Assembly (NCBI GenBank): GCA_903844845.1
Contig: CAIMVG010000017.1
Location: 1 to 58,187, forward strand
From: an uncultured Dehalococcoidia bacterium
GTDB lineage: Bacteria; Chloroflexota; Dehalococcoidia; Dehalococcoidales; UBA1222
Length of the DNA stretch: 58,187 nt
Reading direction: 5' to 3'
Below, in pieces: positions 52,379 to 58,187 of this stretch. Positions within the stretch are counted from its first letter, which is position 1. Each line of letters starts with the position of its first letter. Made by a program: the position numbers and the translations under genes. Under the pieces are notes generated by a model, which made no database searches, was not told where the DNA came from, and saw only the letters and a list, made by a program, of their open reading frames with translations.

Positions 52379-53573
52379 TTTTACCTCCCCCGGTAAAACG
52401 GGCCATGAGATCATGTCCCCTGGGGATCAGCAGGCCGGTACCCCCGGCTTCGGCCTCTGTGAAACGAGAGGCGCTGTCAGATTCGAATCCAGCGCCCCAC
52501 AAGAGGAACGGCACCGGTTCCGCCACGTGGGTCCGTACGGCTACAGGGGTCGGGTGGTCCGGCATTACAAGTATGCGCAACGGGTTGTCCCGGGCATACT
52601 CCCTTAACCTGCCAACGACTTCAGTATCGGTCACCTGTATAGCATTGATTTTTTCGTCCGCGTTTCCTGCGTGTCCTGCCTCATCGGGCGCCTCTACATG
52701 GATAACCGTCAGGTCATTGTCCCTTAAAGATAAAAGGGCCCCTTCGGCCTGACCCGAGAAGTTGTTTTTCATGTCATCCGTCACGCCTTTGATATCCAGG
52801 ATCGTCATTCCCATCATCTGCCCCAAACCACGAAGAAGGTCTACCCCGGAGGTGATGGAAGCTTTCAGCCCGTAGGCATCGTCGAACGAAGGCATCTTCG
52901 GGATCGCACCGCTGCCCCAGAACAGCCAGGCCGTCGTAGCAGGGACCTGCCCCCTGGCTACGCGATGGTAATTCACAGGGTGGTGCTTAAGAACTTCTTG
53001 AGAATCGGCCATGACCTTGTTAAGCAAACGGCTACCGCGGCCTTTTGGAAGGAAATCCGCCACCGGTTTTTCGGGGATGTCATGGGGAGGCGTGCAAACA
53101 GCTTTAGTGGTCTCCATATGCCCCTTGATCTTGAGAAGGTGCCGATACCCCACACCGGGATAAAACCGGACGTACTCGCTCCCCAGTTTCTCGTTGAGTG
53201 CCTCGATGAGTTCGCGGGCTTCTTCGTTTTCGATATGCCCGGCGCAGTAGCTCCACATACGCCCCGCTTTGACAGCCACCAGGTTGCAGCGGAACACAGC
53301 TTCGCCGCGCTGTATGGGGACACCCATGCTGACAGCTTCGATAGCGGCGCGCCCGCGATAGTAAACCACCGGGTCGTACCCGAGCAGGGACATGCATGCC
53401 ACCGCGCTGGACGGCTCCATCCCGGCCGGGACGTTATTGGTCAGACCGAGCGTCCCTTCCCGCGCGAGGGCATCCAGGTGAGGGGTATGGGCAAGCTCAA
53501 GAGTGGTTTTATTGCCCCTGTCCGCCAGAGGCCATCCCGCAGACCCGTCTAAAATCAACACGCAGTATTTCAT
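52365..53573 (-). CDS. ApgM-superfamily protein, putative homoserine kinase (TIGR02535-like) or cofactor-independent phosphoglycerate mutase
   Basis: A 402-residue alkaline-phosphatase-superfamily protein. MKYCVLILDGSAGWPL supplies the first metal Asp; PSSAVACMSLLGYDP holds the catalytic-region Ser; HVEAPDEAGHAGN and MPDHPTPVAVRTH give metal ligands. Archaeal ApgM usually has GSD where this has SSA. COG3635 contains a branch annotated as proposed homoserine kinase, found in bacteria lacking ThrB, often near threonine genes. Aspartate kinase in the same unit supports that role; glycolytic mutase activity remains possible. Confidence 0.88.
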   Translation of the reverse strand: MKYCVLILDGSAGWPLADRGNKTTLELAHTPHLDALAREGTLGLTNNVPAGMEPSSAVACMSLLGYDPVVYYRGRAAIEAVSMGVPIQRGEAVFRCNLVAVKAGRMWSYCAGHIENEEARELIEALNEKLGSEYVRFYPGVGYRHLLKIKGHMETTKAVCTPPHDIPEKPVADFLPKGRGSRLLNKVMADSQEVLKHHPVNYHRVARGQVPATTAWLFWGSGAIPKMPSFDDAYGLKASITSGVDLLRGLGQMMGMTILDIKGVTDDMKNNFSGQAEGALLSLRDNDLTVIHVEAPDEAGHAGNADEKINAIQVTDTEVVGRLREYARDNPLRILVMPDHPTPVAVRTHVAEPVPFLLWGAGFESDSASRFTEAEAGGTGLLIPRGHDLMARFTGGGKNAKA

Positions 53574-53644
53574 GCCGGTACACTCCTCCGCGTCCTGGTT
53601 GTGCAGTTGCCCCTTGAAGCGAAACCACCTATAATATCACTTTA

Positions 53645-53723
53645 CGGGGCGTAGCGCAGTTTGGTTTAGCGCGCAGCGTTCGGGACGCTGAGGCCGGTGG
53701 TTCAAATCCACTCGCCCCGACCA
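53645..53723 (+). tRNA. tRNA-Pro (anticodon CGG), CCA encoded
   Basis: Acceptor CGGGGCG (53645-53651) pairs with CGCCCCG (53713-53719), then A and CCA. D stem GCGC. Anticodon stem CAGCG/CGCTG with loop TTCGGGA, giving CGG for proline codon CCG. T arm GGTGG-TTCAAAT-CCACT. It ends two bases before the stop codon of the convergent mazG gene. Confidence 0.95.
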
Positions 53724-53725
53724 TC

Positions 53726-54505
53726 TCACACCGATTTCTTAGCCTCATTCCACAGAACATTCTGTTCATCCAGCGTCATTTTGGAAAGATCCAGGTTCCT
53801 GTCGCGGCATATCTTTTCCATGCAGGAAAACCGCCGGAAAAATTTCTCGTTGGCCCCGCGCAGGGCCGATTCCAGGTCTATTCCCTGCCTGCGGGCATAA
53901 TTTGCAAGCGTAAACAGGATATCCCCGAACTCCCCGGATTTCTCTGGTTCGCCCGCCGCCTGCTTGTATTCGGTAATTTCTTCGGCAAGTTTATCCAGCA
54001 CGCCCCCATCGTCAGGCCAATCGAAACCCACCCTGGCCACGCGCCCCTGCACAGACTGGGCGTATGATAAAGCCGGAAGCGATTTCGGGACCCCGTCGAG
54101 CATCCCGGCCTCATTTTTCCGCTCTTTTTTCTTGAGTTCCTCCCAATGCACAAGCACTTCTTCGGCGTCTTTGGCGCTTCCGGAACTAAAAACGTGAGGG
54201 TGGCGGTATACCAACTTTTTATTGATGCCCTCGACCACATCTCCGATATTGAACTCGCCGCTTTCACTCGACAACTGGGCATGCATCACTATCTGCATGA
54301 GCAGGTCGCCCAGTTCCGTACAGAGCAATTCCCGATTGGACTGGTCCAGCGCCTCCAACACCTCGTAGCTCTCTTCGAGGAGGTTTTCACGCAGAGAAGA
54401 GTGGGTCTGTTTTTTGTCCCACGGGCATCCCTGCGGCCCTCTCAAGCAGGCTATGATTTCAACGAGGCTGGTAAACTGTTTCAGGTCCTGAGGAATTTCC
54501 AACAT
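53726..54505 (-). CDS. mazG: MazG family nucleoside triphosphate pyrophosphohydrolase
   Basis: ATG at 54505 has AAGGAG before it; the longer frame begins at 54538. The 259-residue product has two MazG domains. The first keeps the metal motif EESYEVLE...ELGDLLMQIVMHAQ; the second has LAEEITEYKQ...EFGDILFTLANYAR. It hydrolyses NTPs to NMP and PPi, probably clearing damaged nucleotides. CPWD near the N-terminus is typical. Confidence 0.96.
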   Translation of the reverse strand: MLEIPQDLKQFTSLVEIIACLRGPQGCPWDKKQTHSSLRENLLEESYEVLEALDQSNRELLCTELGDLLMQIVMHAQLSSESGEFNIGDVVEGINKKLVYRHPHVFSSGSAKDAEEVLVHWEELKKKERKNEAGMLDGVPKSLPALSYAQSVQGRVARVGFDWPDDGGVLDKLAEEITEYKQAAGEPEKSGEFGDILFTLANYARRQGIDLESALRGANEKFFRRFSCMEKICRDRNLDLSKMTLDEQNVLWNEAKKSV

Positions 54506-54641
54506 ATCGTCTCCTTGGTGTATCGTTCGATTATACATTTTAGGCGTTGGTCGGGCAATGAAGTTTTCCGTCCGAAAGCAGGTTCCGCGTCTCTTGACGC
54601 ACCAACATGCGGCTGTTACTCTATATTAGGGAGGCTGGATT

Positions 54642-55451
54642 ATGGGATTTTTCGCCGAAATCGATGAAGCCGCACGGAAAAACAACAGCCTCCTGTGCGT
54701 CGGGCTCGACCCCGACCCCGACCTTCTGCCCCAGGGCATAAACCCGCTGGATTTCAACAAAGCGGTCATCGATGCCACTTCAAACTTCGTCTGTGCATAC
54801 AAACCCAACCTGGCATTTTATGAGGCCGGAGGGCTGGCGGGCTGGGAACTCCTGGAAAAAACGCTGGATTATATACCGAAAGGCATCCCGGTCATCGCAG
54901 ATGCCAAGCGCGGCGACATCGGCAACACCGCGAAAGCCTACGCAAGCGCGATTTTCACCGGGCTCGGGGCCGGGGCGGCAACCGTAAACCCCTACCTGGG
55001 GTTCGACTCTATCGAGCCCTTCCTTGACTACAAAGACAAGGGGGTTTTTATACTATGTAGAACCTCCAACCCGGGAGCATCGGATTTCCAGAGTCTGAGA
55101 TTAACTTCCGATGGGCGGGAACTGGCCCTGTACCAGTTGGTGGCGAAAAAATCGAATGAATGGAACAAGAACGGCAATATCGGGCTGGTGGTCGGCGCTA
55201 CTTTTCCCGAAGAACTAAAAGTGTTGCGGCAGGCATACCCGGATATGCCTTTCCTCATCCCCGGGGTCGGGGCCCAGGGAGGCGACCTGAAAACCGCAGT
55301 GGCCTGCGGCATAAACAAGGATGGCTTTGGCATAATTATCAATTCCTCCCGCCAGGTGCTGTACGCTTCAAGGGGCAGGGATTTCGCCCGGGCGGCCTCC
55401 TCGTCGGCCCTTAAACTGCGTGATGATATCAACATGTTCCGGGGCCTTTGA
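54642..55451 (+). CDS. pyrF: Orotidine 5'-phosphate decarboxylase, type 2
   Basis: A 269-residue enzyme that makes UMP from OMP. Conserved: LCVGLDPDPDLLP, KPNLAFYEAGG, the catalytic ADAKRGDIGNTAKAY, and SSRQVLYASRGRDFA. Length and DAKRGDIGNT mark the type 2 subfamily. GGGAGG precedes the ATG. A TTGACG box (about 54594) with TACTCT 17 bp later is a possible promoter. It heads an operon with DUF951, a ferredoxin and dinB. Confidence 0.97.
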   Translation: MGFFAEIDEAARKNNSLLCVGLDPDPDLLPQGINPLDFNKAVIDATSNFVCAYKPNLAFYEAGGLAGWELLEKTLDYIPKGIPVIADAKRGDIGNTAKAYASAIFTGLGAGAATVNPYLGFDSIEPFLDYKDKGVFILCRTSNPGASDFQSLRLTSDGRELALYQLVAKKSNEWNKNGNIGLVVGATFPEELKVLRQAYPDMPFLIPGVGAQGGDLKTAVACGINKDGFGIIINSSRQVLYASRGRDFARAASSSALKLRDDINMFRGL

Positions 55452-55460
55452 TAGGAAGTC

Positions 55461-55652
55461 ATGGCTGCCGAACTCAGACTCAACGACATCGTGCGCCTTA
55501 AAAAGGCCCATCCCTGCGGTAGTCTTGATTGGCAGGTTACACGGTTGGGCGCAGACATCGGCCTTAAATGCAAGGGTTGCGGCCGTTACATACTCATCGT
55601 CCGTTCGGAGTTGACCCGGCGGATGAAGGGCGACCCTCGCCAGGAGGAATAG
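55461..55652 (+). CDS. DUF951 family protein
   Basis: A 63-residue protein with the family's LNDIVRLKKAHPCGSLDW, RLGADIGLKCKGCGRYI and SELTRR. The Cys residues (CGS...CKGC) may bind zinc. Function unknown. AGGAAG precedes the ATG; 10 bp after pyrF. Confidence 0.93.
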   Translation: MAAELRLNDIVRLKKAHPCGSLDWQVTRLGADIGLKCKGCGRYILIVRSELTRRMKGDPRQEE

Positions 55653-55654
55653 AC

Positions 55655-55867
55655 ATTCCCGGCAAAACAGCCCTGGTGAATTTTGAAAAATGCCGTCCTG
55701 CTCTTTGTTCGGGGGGGATTTGCGCGGCGGCAGCCTCCTGCAAGCGGAAGGTCCTGACACAGGAAAAACCGTACGAAATCCCCCAATCCAGTGTGTCCTT
55801 TTGCGCTTCCTGCTCCGACTGTGTGCATGCCTGCCTGCAAAATGCCGTGAAAATCGTGGTGACATAA
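55655..55867 (+). CDS. Small 4Fe-4S ferredoxin-like protein with apparent ATT start
   Basis: The frame has no ATG in reach. AGGAGG (55642-55647) sits seven bases before ATT (55655), two bases past the DUF951 stop. GTG at 55676 is the nearest standard start, without SD. The 70-residue product has FEKCRPALCSGGICAAAASC and a ferredoxin-type CASCSDCVHAC (C-x2-C-x2-C-x3-C). It would be an electron carrier or Fe-S adaptor. It ends two bases before dinB. Confidence 0.72.
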   Translation: MPGKTALVNFEKCRPALCSGGICAAAASCKRKVLTQEKPYEIPQSSVSFCASCSDCVHACLQNAVKIVVT

Positions 55868-55869
55868 CG

Positions 55870-57093
55870 ATGGTCACCAGGCGCATCATGCATGTCGACC
55901 TGGACGCCTTCTTCGTCTCGGTTGAACAGGTCGATCACCCTGAACTCAAAGGTAAACCTGTGGTTGTCGGCGGGCGCCCCGACGCAAGGGGTGTTGTTGC
56001 GGCAGCTTCGTACGAGGCGAGGGCTTTAGGGGTTCATTCGGCCATGCCCCTCCGCACGGCCGCCCGGCTTTGCCCGCAATGTATCTTCGTTGAAGGTAAT
56101 TTCGCCCGCTATTCAGAGACTTCTCGTAAATTTATGGCCATACTGGCAGAATTTACACCGTTTATCGAGCCCATGGGTCTGGACGAAGCCTACCTGGATG
56201 TGACCGGGTTCGAATCACTTCACGGCACCATCCGGCAAATGGGTTATTCCATAAAAAAAATGGTCAGATCCGAGCTGGGAATAAACGCATCCGTCGGCAT
56301 CGCAAATTCAAAAGTAGTGGCGAAAATCGCTTCTGACGCCTCAAAACCCGACGGCTTGATTGAGGTCGCGCCAGGCGGTGAAGCCGCTTTTCTGGCGCCG
56401 CTGCCTATCCGCCGGATGCCAGGCATCGGCGAGAAAACCGAACCGGTCTTCAAACGCCTCGGAATAGTTACCATCGGTACACTTTCACAGATGCCGGCGG
56501 AAAGCCTGAAAAAACTGCTGGGCAACCACGGCGAACACCTGAGAAACATGGCGCTTGGAATCGATGACAGCCCCGTGCAAGCCCGGGAGGAAGCCAAATC
56601 TATGAGCCGCGAGACAACTTTCGGCGAAGACGTGCACGACCGGCAGGTTCTGGAAGCCACATTGAGGTACCTGTCGGAAAGGGTGGGGGCCGGGCTGCGT
56701 CGTAACGGCAGGTTTGCCCGTTGCGTCACGCTTAAACTGCGTTATTCGGACTTTGTCACCATTACACGAAACTGCACGCTGCAGCAGATGACCGATGCAG
56801 ACGGAGTAATATTCGATGCCGGTTTGAAACTGTTGCGGACCGCTCTTCTGAAAGAGAAAAAGGCCGTGCGTTTAGTCGGCATAGGGGTGACGGGATTTTC
56901 GGAATCAGGCCGGCAGTTAAGCCTGCTGGATGACACAACCCTGCGGCTGGAAAAGCTCGATAAAGCCGTCGACCGCATACGCGGGAAGTATGGTTTCGGA
57001 GCGATACAGACCGGGCGCACCATGAAACTCAAGGAACTCTTCGAAGAGAATGAACGCGGTTACAACCTGCACACGCCGGGGCTCTCGCGCTAA
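55870..57093 (+). CDS. dinB: DNA polymerase IV (Y family)
   Basis: ATG at 55870 gives 407 residues; the longer frame to 55690 overlaps the ferredoxin. Catalytic residues are Asp10 (HVDLDAFF), and Asp105-Glu106 (LDEAYLD). The steric-gate region is FFVS. RRMPGIGEKT is the helix-hairpin-helix, and QLSLLD near residue 350 looks like a beta-clamp motif. It copies past damaged DNA with low fidelity. No LexA box is seen, since it is inside the pyrF operon. Confidence 0.96.
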   Translation: MVTRRIMHVDLDAFFVSVEQVDHPELKGKPVVVGGRPDARGVVAAASYEARALGVHSAMPLRTAARLCPQCIFVEGNFARYSETSRKFMAILAEFTPFIEPMGLDEAYLDVTGFESLHGTIRQMGYSIKKMVRSELGINASVGIANSKVVAKIASDASKPDGLIEVAPGGEAAFLAPLPIRRMPGIGEKTEPVFKRLGIVTIGTLSQMPAESLKKLLGNHGEHLRNMALGIDDSPVQAREEAKSMSRETTFGEDVHDRQVLEATLRYLSERVGAGLRRNGRFARCVTLKLRYSDFVTITRNCTLQQMTDADGVIFDAGLKLLRTALLKEKKAVRLVGIGVTGFSESGRQLSLLDDTTLRLEKLDKAVDRIRGKYGFGAIQTGRTMKLKELFEENERGYNLHTPGLSR

Positions 57094-57161
57094 AAAACCT
57101 TTGCCGCGGGTTCAAGCAGATGTTAAACTAATCGCAAGATAAAACAGGAGGAGGCAAAACC

Positions 57162-57536
57162 CTGAATCCTACAATCGCCAAAGCCGTTATCGTCGTTACT
57201 TTCGCCCTTGTATTTTATTCGATAGGTGTGATTCTGGAGCAGCGCCGGTCTCGTATAACGGGCACGGTATTGACTTTCCTTTCAATAGGGGTGGCTCTAG
57301 ATATTACTTCCACCATCTTGATGATACTTGGTTCTTCGCATATAACCATCCACGGGTTCATAGGCTGGTCGGCGCTTGCTGTCATGCTAACCGATGCGAC
57401 GCTGGTCTGGAGGCACAGGTTCAAGCAAAAAGATGCGATGGTATCAAGAGGCCTCAACTTATACACCCGTTACGCCTATGCCTGGTGGGTAGCGGCATAT
57501 ATAGCCGGCGCCGTGATTGCATCGACACTGAAATAA
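57162..57536 (+). CDS. HsmA-like (TIGR03987) membrane protein with apparent CTG start
   Basis: AGGAGGAGG (57146-57154) lies seven bases before CTG (57162). The next standard start, GTG 57228, lacks an SD and would remove the first membrane helix (AKAVIVVTFALVFYSIGVIL). The 124-residue product has four helices: GTVLTFLSIGVALDITSTIL, HGFIGWSALAVMLTDATLVW and AYAWWVAAYIAGAV resemble the TIGR03987/HsmA family. Function unknown. Confidence 0.8.
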   Translation: MNPTIAKAVIVVTFALVFYSIGVILEQRRSRITGTVLTFLSIGVALDITSTILMILGSSHITIHGFIGWSALAVMLTDATLVWRHRFKQKDAMVSRGLNLYTRYAYAWWVAAYIAGAVIASTLK

Positions 57537-57548
57537 TCCAGCAATACC

Positions 57549-57575
57549 AAAAGGGGAGGTTTAAAGCCTCCCCTC
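57549..57575 (-). terminator. Terminator of the PAS gene
   Basis: Stem AGGGGAGG (57552-57559) with CCTCCCCT (57567-57574); minus strand then TTTTGG. It lies between two convergent genes. Confidence 0.75.
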
Positions 57576-57594
57576 GAAAGTCCGGCCAGATGCA

Positions 57595-57936
57595 TCAATC
57601 GATCCATTCCGCAGTTTCGAGAATCCCCGCATACTTTCCCTTTTCGTCCTTTACCGCGATATAGAGCCCCCGTACTTTTCGCCCGTTCTTTTCGGCAGAG
57701 AACTCCGAAACACCTTTTTCCCCGCTCTTCAACTCTGCTATGACGCGCTCCACCTCTGCCCTGCTTGCCTGGCTGTGGCAATTTTGGACCGTCGTACCCA
57801 GTATTTCAGGTGTACGGTTGAAGATACGGTAGTCGCTGTAATAACGGATTATATCGCGCTCATCGGCAAAAGTGACGTCCATCGGCAATGCCTTCATGAT
57901 ACTGGCAATCGTTTCCCTCGGTAATTCTCCGGGCAT
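57595..57936 (-). CDS. PAS domain protein (DUF438-type PAS)
   Basis: ATG at 57936 has AGGAGG before it, giving 113 residues. IMKALPMDVTFADERDIIRYYSDYRIF, RTPEILGTTVQNCHSQASRAEV and GLYIAVKDEKGKYAGILET match the PAS domain at the end of DUF438/hemerythrin-like proteins, including the NCH motif, a candidate heme ligand. It stands alone, so it may sense ligand or redox and act on a partner not seen here. Confidence 0.88.
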   Translation of the reverse strand: MPGELPRETIASIMKALPMDVTFADERDIIRYYSDYRIFNRTPEILGTTVQNCHSQASRAEVERVIAELKSGEKGVSEFSAEKNGRKVRGLYIAVKDEKGKYAGILETAEWID

Positions 57937-58102
57937 GGCGACCTCCTGAGATAGAATGAGAGAATATAACACTAAAATTCATTGGCCGCCAGTAGAATAT
58001 CCGCCCAGGACATTCGCCAAACGGAGATTTGCGCCGGATTTGTAAACTGAAAAAGTTCAGAAACATATTGGACTCTCTGGGGGGTGAAGACAGGGAGCCC
58101 GA

Positions 58103-58187
58103 TTGAAGCAGATCTACCTAGAAAGTTATTACCGAAGCGGGTATATTCGCTTCATGCATTACGTCAATGATGTTCTCGACAATCCCA
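58103..58187 (+). CDS. Start of an unidentified gene running off the window
   Basis: TTG at 58103 has GGGAG five bases before it. The frame stays open to the edge (MKQIYLESYYRSGYIRFMHY...). Too short to assign. 57973-58090 holds no other feature. Confidence 0.45.
   Translation, partial: MKQIYLESYYRSGYIRFMHYVNDVLDNP

Noticed and set aside
55690-55869. 60-codon N-terminal extension of DinB
   Set aside because: Overlaps the ferredoxin-like gene in another frame; DinB homologues start near the MHVDLDAFF motif.

Overview
The window looks like a chromosomal stretch of an uncultured bacterium of the Chloroflexota, most likely class Dehalococcoidia. This rests on gene content only: an ApgM-like putative homoserine kinase beside aspartate kinase, a TIGR03960-type radical SAM protein, a CcmF with small c-type cytochromes, two ATP-grasp ligases beside a KamA aminomutase, and intergenic GTCATT...AATCCAG hairpins. 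Most of the window is rich in G+C (53-60% in lines I counted), but 19.8-24.4 kb is much more AT-rich (about 33% in two lines counted). Start sites are often GTG or TTG, and many were set here by Shine-Dalgarno (SD) position rather than by the longest reading frame.

Layout. 1-4.3 kb: two secreted, low-complexity or repeat-rich proteins (cohesin-like, Ig-like, beta-propeller and dockerin modules); the first runs off the left edge. 4.5-9.3 kb: a MarR-controlled heterodimeric ABC exporter with one degenerate ATP site. 9.3-14.5 kb: housekeeping enzymes (YkgJ-type cysteine cluster, SDR, GNAT, threonine aldolase, FMN reductase). 11.6-11.9, 14.5-15.4 and 16.6-17.1 kb: gene-free stretches filled with short hairpin repeats. 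15.4-19.6 kb: lipoproteins and orphan proteins. 19.8-24.4 kb: an AT-rich island of envelope and zinc-ribbon proteins (DUF4870, lipoproteins, an SPFH 'virion core' protein with three zinc ribbons, two TM2 proteins). 24.6-31.2 kb: stomatin-like SPFH, ornithine cyclodeaminase/alanine dehydrogenase, an HELGH protein, an ABC-F ATPase, a DUF6602 protein and a zincin.

31.3-35.2 kb holds the most intriguing unit: a compact operon behind a near-consensus promoter, encoding a lysine-2,3-aminomutase-like radical SAM enzyme, two D-Ala-D-Ala-ligase-like ATP-grasp enzymes and a GNAT acetyltransferase. It could make a beta-lysine-containing amide or peptide. 35.3-40.5 kb: two GT-C type membrane proteins, a YxlEFG-like ABC unit and a HIT protein. 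40.6-42.7 kb: a TIGR03960 radical SAM protein. 42.8-46.6 kb: a cytochrome c unit (triheme lipoprotein, monoheme/cupredoxin-like protein, CcmF with a variant WWD motif, lipoprotein).

46.7-50.1 kb: gyrA behind a TPR gene. 50.3-53.6 kb: Nfu-type Fe-S scaffold, then an operon of ApgM-like putative homoserine kinase, zinc ribbon, small membrane protein and aspartate kinase, consistent with threonine/lysine synthesis. 53.6-57.1 kb: tRNA-Pro(CGG), mazG, pyrF, DUF951, a small ferredoxin that seems to start at ATT, and dinB. 57.1 kb to the end: an HsmA-like membrane protein that seems to start at CTG, a PAS protein and the start of an unidentified gene.
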